Of a stretch of DNA of 64,000 bases, positions 1-11,232 are shown in pieces. Location of the stretch: positions 54,866 through 118,865 of the forward strand of contig BQMJ01000078.1 in NCBI GenBank assembly GCA_025991245.1, in the 5' to 3' direction. Numbering within the stretch: position 1 is the stretch's first letter; the number at the start of each line of letters is the position of its first letter. The translations under genes were made by a program, and so were the position numbers. The DNA comes from Galdieria partita (taxonomy: Eukaryota > Rhodophyta > Bangiophyceae > Galdieriales > Galdieriaceae). The notes beneath the pieces are model-generated. The model worked only from the letters and a program-made list of their open reading frames with translations. It searched no databases and had not been told where the DNA came from.

Positions 1-1082
1 GAACTCTTCATGACCTTTGTCTTCCTGTCAATGCAGTGGGTGTAGTTGACTATTTTAGCAATCAATCGATGGATACAAAGGCTATCATTCAAAGTGCACA
101 GATGTGTTTAAATTTCTTAATGCGCCATATAGAGATATATTTTCGTCAATGTTTCCTATGCATAGAAACAGTGGATGTTGCTAATATGAATGCATTTACT
201 CGGAGTTATAAAAGTTGTCTATTACGTGCTTCCGTATTGCCATCTATTCCAGAAGGTGACTTTTTGAAGAGAATTCAGAGACCTGGAAGAAAAGTATTTG
301 TTTTGGTTCATCAGTCTGCTTTGAATTATCCTTTGGCATTTGCAGAATTGGCACTAACGAGGCAACTTCCTAATACTCTTGAACAAGTAGAAGAGTTGGA
401 ACTGAATTGGTCAGATTTAGAAAGTGGAAGTCTTGAGGATCCTTTTTTTGTTGTATTATTGGAATGTTTTCCTACTGGGAGGACTTCTAAGATGGGACTC
501 ACCAAGACGTTGATCGATATGTTACTTTTAAAGTTGAAACGTCAGTATTCCATGTCTATCAAAAGTATTTACACTCTTAGTCATATAAGAGGATTGCTTC
601 CTTGGATGAAAAAGCAAGTCGAAAGGCACAAAGCCATTGCTACGAATGAAAGCTCATCTCTACTCAAAAGTGCAGCGGATGTATTGTCTCAAGTATTCTT
701 AGCCAATGGAAAGCCTAAATCGATTGATCAATTGAACAGACAGTTATTAGAAGAGAACAAACAAGCTCTGTTGGCCATTTGTGCACATTATTTGATAAGA
801 GTTAGAAGAAATGGTGGATTACCAGCTGATTCTTGTACTGCATTGCATCTTACCAATGGAGCAAGACTGACTGATATTTGTTGGTATAGTGATAACTCTA
901 CAAGTTCGGTGGGTCATAGTGCTTTGATGATGAGTCGCTTTTGTTATCATTTGGATAGCAAACAATACTATGCTTATTACTTTGCTTCCCGAAATTTTGT
1001 CAATACGAGTGATAAGGTTCAATATTGGTTGAATCAGTTTAAGGTATGGTCAACTACAGATGAGTTTGATAATAGAATATGA
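1..1082 (+). CDS. MLYCD: Malonyl-CoA decarboxylase, C-terminal part (5' end outside window)
   Basis: The frame is open from the first bases to TGA at 1080-1082, so the gene starts upstream of the window. MCD converts malonyl-CoA to acetyl-CoA and CO2, in mitochondria, peroxisomes or cytosol depending on targeting. Family landmarks are visible in order: a segment like FVLVHQSALNYPLAF followed by AELALT (MCD: H-x-S...EP...VALT), then FPTGRTSKMGL in the place of the family's Q-x-GL helix, then YTLSHIRGLLPWM (the catalytic Ser loop, SLSPIPGF in animals), and HLTNGARL (the catalytic His loop, F-HL-NGA in animals), followed by a W-x-S/A-D stretch near the C-terminus. The catalytic Ser and His are both kept. 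About 360 residues are present and the usual length is 450-500. No intron is seen in this part. The neighbouring gene converges from the minus strand 28 bp away. The N-terminal targeting sequence cannot be judged. Confidence 0.85.
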   Translation, partial: TLHDLCLPVNAVGVVDYFSNQSMDTKAIIQSAQMCLNFLMRHIEIYFRQCFLCIETVDVANMNAFTRSYKSCLLRASVLPSIPEGDFLKRIQRPGRKVFVLVHQSALNYPLAFAELALTRQLPNTLEQVEELELNWSDLESGSLEDPFFVVLLECFPTGRTSKMGLTKTLIDMLLLKLKRQYSMSIKSIYTLSHIRGLLPWMKKQVERHKAIATNESSSLLKSAADVLSQVFLANGKPKSIDQLNRQLLEENKQALLAICAHYLIRVRRNGGLPADSCTALHLTNGARLTDICWYSDNSTSSVGHSALMMSRFCYHLDSKQYYAYYFASRNFVNTSDKVQYWLNQFKVWSTTDEFDNRI

Positions 1083-1110
1083 CAATGGGCTTGAAATGGA
1101 TTCTCATCAG

Positions 1111-1908
1111 TTAACTACGCTTCTTTATCACTTTGCTATAAAAACTGGTACCTAATTCCCTATTCAAGTTATCCATACACTTGTCCATACCCACATATGG
1201 ACTCTTCATCCTATTCACATACAACATGAAAATGACAACTTTCAACCATCGTCTTTTCACTTTACCCTTGATGCAGTAACTTGTTACTTCTAATAACACC
1301 TCCTAATGTCTTCCTATCATGTCTCAAAGCTGTAAAATGAACAAGGTTGAATACAAATCTTCTTAACAAAGCTCTCGTTAGTTCATCTTGTTCCCAATCC
1401 CACTGCTTTTCTTCTTCTTTCTCAGGTGCCGATGAAAGGTCAAAGTCTTCATACAATCCAAAACCCAATTGTTCTAATATAAATAATAAGAATCAGCCAA
1501 TTCTCTTTTAATGATCAACCAACTACTGAGAACTAGTTTTTCGAATGTCTCGTTGTCTCCATCATTAGGAAAAACTTGTCCTGTGCAGTCTCTTTCCGTT
1601 GTCCCCACACTCGAACACTGCAAGCTTTTCAATACCTCAAGTGTACGTTCTCCTCCTGTCTCACAGCAATTGAGTTGAAATATCTAGTAAAACACACTCA
1701 ACGAGTTCTTACTCTTCATAGCTTCTTCCATAGGAAGAGTGGGTGACGTAGGTTGGCTGCAACTCACAGGGACTCCATAACGAAAACCGTGCCTTGTCAA
1801 ATATACCATTCGTGCTTTAGTATCTTCTGAAAACAGTTTGCAGTGATATATCCATTGAATATACTTGCGATAAAGTTGTGGATAAGAGGTGAAACTTGTG
1901 TGTTGCAT
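1111..1908 (-). CDS. Unrecognised four-exon gene, about 210 residues
   Basis: Three minus-strand open frames join cleanly through three canonical introns: exons 1908-1713, 1655-1527, 1473-1266 and 1210-1111, with introns of 57, 53 and 55 nt, each starting GTAA/GTAG and ending AG and keeping one frame to TAA at 1111. I chose ATG at 1908 as start. The frame is also open a little further upstream to about 1963, so a further 5' exon is possible. The product is basic at its C-terminus (KVIKKRS) and has an acidic Glu/Trp-rich patch (EKEEEKQWDWEQDE) before a helical stretch with LVHFTALRHDRKTLGG. I do not recognise the family. It lies 63 bp downstream of the RING gene on the same strand and converges on the MCD gene. 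The regular splicing argues that it is real. Confidence 0.55.
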
Positions 1909-1971
1909 GCAATCAGAAAAGAAATGAAGCAATCTCTTTAAACTACACAGTGCAAAAAAATATCATATTTC

Positions 1972-3033
1972 CTAATCTACTCGATTGACTTGTACTCCAC
2001 AATTATCTTCATGAATATACTCTACAATATGTTGGTCTCCCTCTCTATACATCGAAGAAAGGCGACCTTCTTCACTGTGCACTGCTTCTTCATCTTCTGA
2101 TGTAGGAGAAACACCAACACTATGGAAGCGAGGTAATGGTTGTGTTGGAGGATTTTGTTCAACAAAATTTCTCAATTCTGGTGGCACATCACTAAAAGCT
2201 TCACGGAACCAGTGTCCTATTCGTTGAAAGATATTGCCATTTTCAAGAGGAGGAGAATTCATCGGTTGCGGTAGTGGCAAAGCAGTTTCTCTAGCAGAAC
2301 TTACTTCAGCCATGGATAGAGTTGGATGATCAACTGCAGACAAGTTACAAAGTGGACATCGATTGACAGAACCAAGCCATCGTTCGATACATCGGGAATG
2401 AAAGGCGTGTCCACACCGAAGTAAACGAAGACGACTTTCCTTTTTCACTTCTTCCAAACAAATAGAACAAACTCCCCCAGGAATAGCCTTTGCACTCAGC
2501 AGTGGTGTATTATCTTGTTGCTTTTTCTTAAAAGTACTCGAAACTTCCTTTTCACCTCCCCCTTTCAACCATTCATTATTACCAGGATTGATGACAGATA
2601 TCATCAATACATCCCCTTCTTCAAAGCCTTTTGTACAATGCTCTCTTGTACTAGACCTTTTAGGTGAAGCTTCGTTATCTGATAGATGAAGGGAAAGACT
2701 GGGTGCCTTTTCCTCTTCCGCACTCAACTGACCCATTTCTTCGTCAGCCTTGTTGGGTGCAACTTGATCAATAACTAACTTTTCAGGGTGCAAAGAAGCT
2801 TTACTACTTCCCTTGTATATCAACAAAGGACAATTGTGTAGAATGTCATATTTGGAAAGGCCAGCGCTTCTTACTTGGGTTCTACGTGCCATTTGTTCCT
2901 GAAACTCCAAACGTACTCTTACCCTTTTCAAATATTTGTATTGGAGAGCAAAGAAGAATACGAACATTGCCAACCCTATAGGTATCACTATAGGTATTAC
3001 AATAGCTATAATCAGGTTCCCTTGAGACACCAT
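1972..3033 (-). CDS. Membrane-anchored RING-H2 E3 ubiquitin ligase
   Basis: Single-exon gene of 353 residues starting at ATG 3033. Residues 7-30 form one strongly hydrophobic segment (LIIAIVIPIVIPIGLAMFVF), so the protein is probably a type-I-like membrane protein without a long luminal part. A RING-H2 zinc finger lies near residues 187-228: C-S-I-C, then C-G-H-A-F-H-S-R-C, then C-P-L-C, with the C3-H2-C3 order of ATL/RNF-type ligases. Such proteins pass ubiquitin from an E2 to a substrate near a membrane. The flanking regions are low-complexity, acidic and Ser/Pro-rich and give no substrate clue. The kinesin gene lies upstream on the same strand about 200 bp away. Confidence 0.8.
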   Translation of the reverse strand: MVSQGNLIIAIVIPIVIPIGLAMFVFFFALQYKYLKRVRVRLEFQEQMARRTQVRSAGLSKYDILHNCPLLIYKGSSKASLHPEKLVIDQVAPNKADEEMGQLSAEEEKAPSLSLHLSDNEASPKRSSTREHCTKGFEEGDVLMISVINPGNNEWLKGGGEKEVSSTFKKKQQDNTPLLSAKAIPGGVCSICLEEVKKESRLRLLRCGHAFHSRCIERWLGSVNRCPLCNLSAVDHPTLSMAEVSSARETALPLPQPMNSPPLENGNIFQRIGHWFREAFSDVPPELRNFVEQNPPTQPLPRFHSVGVSPTSEDEEAVHSEEGRLSSMYREGDQHIVEYIHEDNCGVQVNRVD

Positions 3034-3177
3034 CTCCAGTAATCACCCAAAGAAACAAATTGTCAAAGTGACATTAGCCATGTTCAACAACGGCCCAATA
3101 ATGACTTGGACCCCTTTTTATACAGGATTCAGCAAAAGTATCGAAAACAACAATAGTACCCAAATAGAACAACTGAA

Positions 3178-3194
3178 CATATATATATATATAT
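3178..3194. repeat. Short (AT)n tract
   Basis: A 17-base alternating AT run in the gap between the kinesin 3' end and the RING gene start. Similar runs occur in other gaps in this window (8661, 11183, 12997). Confidence 0.8.
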
Positions 3195-3231
3195 TTGACA
3201 GCCTAATATATCTTAAAAACATCCACTCTCT

Positions 3232-5578
3232 CTACCTTTTAGCATTGCGATAATCAAATAATCTATCTCGTAATCTTCTGATAGTTGCAAGTTTCTTCTC
3301 CAACTGTAAACCCAACCTATCCACATAGTCCTCAAAAGAAGAAGTGGGCTGATCCACCATTTGTAAGAGAGCCATTTCTTGTTTAACTAGTTCCATAGTG
3401 TCATCAATATGTTGACGATGAGCCATGACAAGAGACTCTTCAATATCTGCTGTATCTTGTGATAAAGACTTTGGAAGAGATGCTTGATGATGGGGAAGAA
3501 TATCCATCGTTCTGCTAGATATATGATTCTGTTGTTGGGTATTCGTAGATTGTTGACAATCTTCGAAATGACGCGAATATCCTGAAATATTTGCTTCAGT
3601 TGACTGAGAATGCTGTGAATGTATCAAACTAGGAGGCCTCACAAGTCCTTCGCTAGTTCTCTCTACTGGTAAGCTTTTAGGATTATCATGGGTAACATAT
3701 GTAGATATACTCCTTCGACGACTTTCTGCTCTATTCGGCTTGGGTATAAAACTCAAGCGAGACTCTCTCGGAGGCCTAACAGTTTCTCCCAATGGTAAAG
3801 ATTCACATTCCCTATCCTCTCTCAACAACTTGCTAGGAGGAGGAATGAGACTTTTCGAACGCGAAATTTCTCTTTTTTGTTTAGAAGAGACTTGCTGATG
3901 TTGTTGGATATCGCCATTTCCATGTTGCTGCTGAGAACCTCGTCTAGTGACTACGCCTTGTTCTACATATGGATCTACAAGCTTTTCATTTTCCTTTCTA
4001 TTCTCATCATATTCTTTGCTATCCACAGAACTCGCAGAATTGGAAAATGCACAGCTTTGTCTTCTGCTTCCAGAAGAATCTTTTCTTAGTTCTTTTACAC
4101 GATCTGCATATCTCAATGTATTCAATGTGTGCTCACAGTTTGAAGCCGAAGGAGATATATTCGCAATCATCACAGTTCGGGAGTCTATACTTAAAAAAGA
4201 GTCTTTCAATACCAATGTCAACTTACTTCCACGAAATGGAGTATGATGATGATTCTGGTCCAATGCTCTTATACATTCCTTCAGAGCCAATAAACTCTTG
4301 TTGATTTCTGCACCTTCCATTCTAGTCTGTCTATCACTATGTGTAGTATCTGCAGCTCGTTCACTTCCAGCAAGATCAATAAAAGATAATTTGCCAAAAG
4401 TATATGCAGGATCCTCTTCATGGCTAGTCGACTTATCATTCATATGTTTCAATTGTATTTGGAGTATTGCATGAGACCTCGAAGAATCTGCGTTGGCCCC
4501 AGTGCTTCCTGTGCTTCTGGCTTGAGCTCCTTCTTCCAATATTTGAAATACATCTTGAGCAGTATTACATAATCTTTGCTCCAAACCAATGATTCGAACT
4601 CTCTGCTTGGCATCTTCACGACATTCTATTCTTCTTCTTCCATTCAACAAATCAAAGAGCTTTGCACCATATATCTCAAAGAAACTAATGTAAACACCTA
4701 AATGAGAATATTCTGGTTTTGCTTTTAACCGAAAAATATCTTGAAGAGCCAAAGTATAGAGGCCGGGTTCTTCATTGGTTCCCATCATAGTGTATGTCTT
4801 ACCTGCTCCGGTTTGTCCATAAGCAAAACAAGTGACTTTACATCCTTTGAAGAATGCAAAAACCAAAGGTTGTGCACAATTCTTATAAACCATCATATTG
4901 TTCGACTCTTCATTGAATATCTTATCAAAGGAAAACTCATGAACTTCTGTATATTTGGTCAAATCCACTTTCAGCTTGGGTTCAAATACTTGCAGGGTAT
5001 TATCGACTGTGCTTATCACATCAGGGTCATTCTTAGAACGCTCTTTCTTACTAATTGGTCGTTTTCTGACACAAACAACTATTCTAGAATTTTCTTCTGT
5101 AGAATGAATAGGTTGCTCTATTTCATTCATGCACACTTTCCATGTTGGTACACTACAACTGTGCCTGTGTTTGCTATTCCTTTTCACAACTTTATCCTCG
5201 TTGGAGTTGTTTTCCGAGGAAACGACATGGGGCATCATAGAAAATCTATCTGTTTTGTTCTTTTTGGATTCCTTTGTCAAAGAAGAAGAAGAAGAAGGAG
5301 GAGGAGGAGGAGGAGAAAATCCAAACTTGTCTGACCCATTCGCCAAAGGATTCTGTTTGGAAATAAGCTGCAACAATAGAGACTGTTGTTGTTCATCCTT
5401 GATTCCTATGAGAGACAAATCGGAAGCTGTCAAGTGGAAAAAGGAATATTCATCCACACCCAATTCCTCGAGCTTAGGATATAAGTGAGAAGCACCTAAT
5501 AACGTTGCATCAGAAGCTTCTCTAGTCTAGATGTCACTTACCTACGCTTCTCAACAACTCTTTTACTCTTTCTACCAT
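3232..5578 (-). CDS. Kinesin-13 family microtubule-depolymerising motor with N-terminal SAM-like domain
   Basis: Two exons, 5578-5542 and 5495-3232, with a 46-nt intron (GTAAGTG...TTATTAG). The short first exon supplies the ATG and MVERVKELLRSV, which completes a SAM-like helical domain (about residues 1-60) that the long open frame lacks; the long frame alone has no ATG near its start. The motor domain covers about residues 140-480: P-loop GQTGAGKTYTM, switch I NADSSRSHAI, switch II DLAGSERA. A KVD-type loop (LKVDLTKYTE) before the strand HEFSFDKIF is the hallmark of kinesin-13, which removes tubulin from microtubule ends in spindle control. The C-terminal third is Ser/Gln-rich and disordered, ending in a short coiled segment. 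The total is 766 residues. A GAA/GGA trinucleotide tract at 5281-5315 encodes a Pro/Ser run. Confidence 0.88.
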
Positions 5579-5748
5579 CCTCTTCTTGCTCTTATCCCAC
5601 TATCACGAGCACCATTGACAAAGACGATCGTGTCTATTCAATTCAAAATGAGTCGCCCGCCAAAAGATTGCCTTGTGGGAAATGGATTCTTCCAATGAAA
5701 TGGAATGAATGAATAGTTTATTCTTATATGACCTAAGCAACTTTACAA

Positions 5749-8420
5749 CTATGCCAATTCTGGTACAAATCCATCAGGCGGATGACGACCTTTCTTACTT
5801 TTACTTTCTGAAGAAGAATCGTCTTCTTCCTCTTCATCGTCCTTGGATGAGCTGGATTGCTTCTCTTCCGTGGGTATCCTCTTTTTACGGTCGTCTTCAT
5901 AATCTTTCACAAAGCTATCATAATCAGTAAGCTTGGCATAAGGCCGAGGACCTAAAATTTCTACAAGATCATCTTCACGAACCACTTCCTTTTCTAATAA
6001 TCTAGCAGCGAGTGCTTTTACTTGACCAATATGTTCCGTCAAGAGCTTTTCACATCGTTGATAGGCTTCATCTACAAGTGATTTGACTTGCTCATCAATC
6101 AACTCTGCCGTTTCTTCACTATATGGCTTTTCAAATGCATTTTCTTCATTGGAAGAATTACCACTATATGAAACTGGTCCCAATACATGTGACATTCCAT
6201 AAACGGCCACTTGTCCATATGCAGATTTGGTAACCTTGTCCAGGTCATCTTGAGCTCCAGTAGTAACTTGATGAAACAAAAGTTGTTCTGCTACTCTCCC
6301 ACCTAATGCCATAACCATATAGTCACCAAGTTGTTCTTTACTAGTAATATACCGTTCTTTTGGTAAATACTGTGCAAAGCCCAGCGCAGCTTGTCCACGA
6401 GGAACAATAGAAACCTTCAATAGTGGCTCAGCATGTGGTAAAAACCACGCAGCCACTGCATGACCTGCTTCATGATGAGCAACTATTTCCCTTTCTTCCC
6501 TAGAAATGACCTTGTTCTTCTTTTCCAGCCCTCCAATAACTCTATCCGTGGCGGCCTCAAAATCAGACATTCCAACTCTGTTACGATTGTCTCGAGCTGC
6601 AATCAGAGCAGCTTCATTACATATATTGGCAATATCTGCACCTGTGAATCCAGGAGTAAGTGAAGCCAAGCGCTTAGCTATTGTAGACATATCATCTGCC
6701 AACTTCAAAGGTCTCAAATGAACTAAAAATATTTGATATCTTGACAAAAAATAAAGTCTCTAAGAGGACATACATAAACATGCACTTACCTTCCTCGAAT
6801 ATCTGGTTTATCTATCAATACTTGTCGATCAAAACGACCAGGACGTAGTAAAGCCTTATCTAAGATATCCACTCGATTGGTTCCAGCAAATACTACAACG
6901 CCTGTAGAAGATGTAAAACCGTCCATTTCCACTAATAAAGCATTGAGTGTATTCTCTCTTTCATCATTTCCTCCCGCAAAGCCTCCTCGACCTCGAGCAC
7001 GTCCAACAGCGTCAATCTCATCAATGAACACAATACAAGGCGCATTGGCTCTAGCTTGTGCAAAGAGATCCCTTACACGACTTGGACCAACCCCTACAAA
7101 CATTTCTATAAAATCAGAACCACTTGTCGAAAAGAATGGTACACTAGCTTCTCCTGCAGTTGCTTTTGCCAGTAAAGTCTTTCCTGTTCCTGGAGGACCT
7201 ACCAATAAGGCACCTTTAGGAAGTTTCGCTCCTAGTCTACGATATTTCTCAGGCTTCTTTAAAAAATCAACAAATTCCATGATTTCAACTTTTGCTTCGT
7301 CCAATCCAGCAACATCGTTGAAAGTTACTTTTGGAGTTTTGCCTCTATCTCCTGGTCGAATAACTGTTGGATTGGCTCGACCTACTTGGAAAATATTTCT
7401 TCCACTGGAACTGGATACACTGGAGCCCATTCCACCTCGAAATATCATAAACGTCAATCCTAACAATAATAAAGTTGGAAATACTCGGAACAATTCATTT
7501 AAAAAGTTTCCTTCATAACTATAAACCACGGGAACGAAATCATTGGGAGGTAGTCCAAGGTCCTCTTGAATTTGTTCCAATTTGTTTTCAAAAGCTTCTA
7601 CTGAGCCAATAGTAAAATAATAAGGTGCATGTTTTCCTTTTGGAATTGGAGTAACCAAAGAGCGAACATCGCTTACAGACTCGAGTTGATTTCTATTGAT
7701 ATCCGCTCGTTCTTGTCTTTTCTGCTTTTCAAATATCTCGTTGGCCACTTGAGCGTCACTTTCGGCAGCCTTTCCATAAGGAGAAGTAGTAGAAGAGAAG
7801 CCTTCATGTTCCTTCACATACACTCTAGCAATAGATTTGTTAACTACCTCTATATAATCTACTAACCCAGGCTCCAATAGGTCTTGTACAAACTGTTGAA
7901 AGTCTATTTCCTTTCTAGCAGCTTCTGAACGACTCAAAGCACTCAACACACCCAAAATGAGAAGTGCTAACAGTACTTGTTGTATAACTAAATAAGAGTC
8001 TGGTTGAGGTGGTGAAGGTGGTGTGGGTTCTTGTCCTCCTTCCTTTTCTGTTTTGTCCTCATTTCCTTTAGAGTCTCGGTCCCTTTCTCTTTTTGGTTCT
8101 TCCTTGTCTCTTTCCCACTTTTGTTCTTTCTTACTTCCATCAAACCTTCCAAAGCCTTTAGGTAGTCCAGCAAAAGAAAACCCAATTTTAGACTCTGTGT
8201 TGTTCTTCCAAAGAGTACAACCAACGAGGTCACTTGAAGACAGAAAACATCTTTGTCCTCCTACCAAGCTTTCCAGTTTTTGTGTTTTGGGCTTTGTCAG
8301 AGAGTGGACATATCTCAACTTTGTCGTTTTTGTACTCAAAGCTTCTTTATACACGAAATACTGATGGACGAGTTGAACGACATTTGTCACAAGTCTCTTT
8401 TGAAAAGGAAACCGAATCAT
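5749..8420 (-). CDS. Mitochondrial m-AAA protease (FtsH/AFG3-type)
   Basis: Two exons, 8420-6790 and 6739-5749, with a 50-nt intron (GTAAGTGC...GTCAAG); 873 residues from ATG 8420. Layout: basic, Ser-rich N-terminus suited to mitochondrial targeting; charged linker; two membrane segments flanking an intermembrane-space domain; AAA+ domain with Walker A GPPGTGKT, Walker B IVFIDEID and the arginine finger region [10 protein letters not shown]; and a zinc-protease domain with HEAGH. The phrases [20 protein letters not shown] and [20 protein letters not shown] match the m-AAA branch (AFG3/YTA10/YTA12) better than plastid FtsH. The enzyme degrades and processes inner-membrane proteins facing the matrix. 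The C-terminal tail is acidic and Ser/Lys-rich. Confidence 0.92.
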
Positions 8421-9055
8421 TCAGTTGCCCCAATCAGAAATAACAACGAACTAGACATCAACATATCTATTTATATATATCAACATATCTATTTATCTAT
8501 TTATATATATTGAACAAGACATTTTTTCAACAACAACTAGACAACAATGGAGGATCAGAAAAGTTGGTTTCACTCAGCTATTTGTGTCAGCCAGGGATAA
8601 CTATATACTTCATCACTTCCTCCTCTCTTTCTATAGAGTGGTAGATAACCTCCACCACTGATATATATATATATATATATATTATGACACACAATATCAT
8701 ATAAACAAAGTCCATTGTTTTATTTTCCTACAAAGGAACAAACTATACATGAATCGTTCCAGACCCAACTGATCGCATCATCGACATACTCGGCGAACAA
8801 TCAAGAAAATGTGTAACCTAGAAAACTTGTTGGCTATGAGATTATTGTATGGAATGAGTGTGTGACGATATCCATAGAAACACCTTCTATATAGAATTCT
8901 GTATAGTGTAAACTATCTCAACTCCATGATATTTCCTATCTCCTCCTTATTCCTTTTTCATAGGCAATGTTGTAACAACTCCTCATGTATTCTCTTTTCT
9001 TTGTTGGGAAAATCCAAATTGTGAGCGTCGTCCCACTTTCTTCGTCTCACACAAT
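8421..9055. promoter_or_regulatory. Divergent intergenic region between m-AAA protease and ubiquitin-cytochrome c genes
   Basis: 635 bases without a coding frame I can support. It lies between two head-to-head genes and so should hold both promoters. It contains two ATCTATTTATATATATCAACAT-like direct repeats near 8458-8510 and an (AT)11 run at 8661-8682. A pyrimidine-rich stretch lies just before the ubiquitin ATG. The sharing of one promoter region by a mitochondrial protease and cytochrome c would allow co-regulation, but no known motif shows this. Confidence 0.5.
8661..8682. repeat. (AT)n tract
   Basis: An uninterrupted alternating AT run of 22 bases in the divergent promoter region. Confidence 0.85.
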
Positions 9056-9718
<663 letters not shown>

Positions 9719-9800
9719 AAGAAAGTTTATTTTGTGTCTAGTTTTTTCTTCTTCAATAAATTGAGTCGTCGGTGGTTGAAAGAGAGAATGTTGGAATGAA

Positions 9801-11158
9801 ATGTGGACGTTGTCGTATCCGTTACTATTCATACCTTCTTGTTCCGTGGTATGGAAATATTCTATACGGAATAATAGATTATATAGGAAACCCCTTTTTG
9901 GCTCTCGTTATGAGGTAACGAAGCAATCACATAGTATCCTTACCAAAGCCATTTCCACTTGTCCACCCAAAAGAACTTGGGGTTTCCAGTGGTTATGGAA
10001 AAGAGAAGAGAATCCAAAGACAACAGAGCATCAGAGATATTGTCTTCGTTGGACTTGGCCAATAGTAAAAGTGATTATTAGAAAGTGTATCCTATCAGCA
10101 GTCATATGTACTCTATTCATGTGTCTGCTTTGTCCTTTTGGTAGTTTAAGAAATAATGTGTCTCTTCCCTACAGCAGAATGGTTTCACTTGCTACATATT
10201 CTTCTTCTGTACCTGTTTCCAATCCTCTTTGGATTCGGGTTAGACTTGTTGCAACTTGGATGGTTGGAGTGTTAGGTTTCCTATTTCTGTTCTTATATAT
10301 GATCCAAGATTATTTGATTTACAAACCTTGCAAAGAGTTGAGAGGAAATCCTGAGGATTTCGGTCTATCTTTCTATGACAATGTTAGCTTGAAGACAAAA
10401 GATGGCCAAACTATTCATGGATGGTTGATGAAACAACACGATGATTATGAAAATGCACCGACCATGTAAGTATAGAATGTTACGAGAAGGTTGCAACTCA
10501 AATGTGTATTGTCGACAGGATTTATTTCCATGGTGCCGATAAGAATCATAGTTTTCGATTGGTGAAAGCGTTTGGATATTATGTAACAATGCGTTGTAAT
10601 ATCTTGTTGATGTCTTATAGAGGTTTTGGTCCTAATGAAGGACAACCAACGGAGACGGGGTTATGTTTAGATGCCGAAGCTATGATGGAATATCTTTTAC
10701 ATAATAGGAAGGATTTGTGCCGTTCCTTTTTCCTTTATGGTGAATCGTTGGGAGGTGCTGTAGCTATCTATTTGGCTGAAAAGTTTCAAAACGATTTGAA
10801 TGGTTTGATCATAGAAAACACATTTACTTCTCTTATCGATATGATGGAAATGGCACATCCTATCATGGCAACACCTTTGAAATGGTTTTCTCAAAACAAA
10901 TGGCCATCTTTACAAAGAATAAGAAAGATAAGAATTCCTATATTGTTTCTTTCAGGATTAAGAGATGGATTTGTGCCTCCCAAGATGATGAAAAAGTTGT
11001 ATGAAGAGGCTAATTCAACAAGTTTTAAAAAGTTTGTATCATTTGTACACGGAACGCATAATAGGACGTGGATCATGGAAGGATACTATGAAGCATGGAA
11101 AGAATTTATAGATTTGATTTTCTTACCCAAAACAAATGTGAATTGCCAACAAAAATAA
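9801..11158 (+). CDS. BEM46/ABHD13-like alpha/beta hydrolase, membrane-anchored
   Basis: Exons 9801-10465 and 10519-11158 with a 53-nt intron (GTAAGTATAG...GTCGACAG); 434 residues. The N-terminal 200 residues are basic with two hydrophobic segments (about 95-115 and 150-170, the latter VGVLGFLFLFLYMIQDYLIY), then the alpha/beta-hydrolase fold: oxyanion-loop YFHGAD, YRGFG, nucleophile elbow YGESLGG (Ser), Asp in SGLRDGFVPP and His in HGTHNRTW. The triad is complete. The anchored N-terminus, YRGFG and RD-x-VPP match the BEM46/ABHD13 group, whose substrates are poorly known (some are lipid or acyl-protein hydrolases). A gene-free gap with an AT run follows. Confidence 0.85.
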
Positions 11159-11182
11159 CAAGTTTTGAAGTTGTTGATGGCC

Positions 11183-11201
11183 ATATATATATATATATAT
11201 A
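11183..11201. repeat. (AT)n tract between convergent genes
   Basis: A short AT run in the 74-base gap between the hydrolase stop and the convergent dihydrolipoamide dehydrogenase stop. Confidence 0.75.
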
Positions 11202-11232
11202 GCCTATGGAATGATAATCTTGTAGGCTTCGT

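Noticed and set aside
3068-3253. 61-codon plus-strand frame
   Set aside because: Low-complexity frame across an AT tract between two minus-strand genes; no family likeness.
4741-5488. Plus-strand frames of 119-197 codons inside the kinesin gene
   Set aside because: Antisense shadows of the kinesin coding sequence, including the Arg run opposite its GAA/GGA tract.
6877-7518. 213-codon plus-strand frame
   Set aside because: Antisense shadow of the m-AAA ATPase domain.
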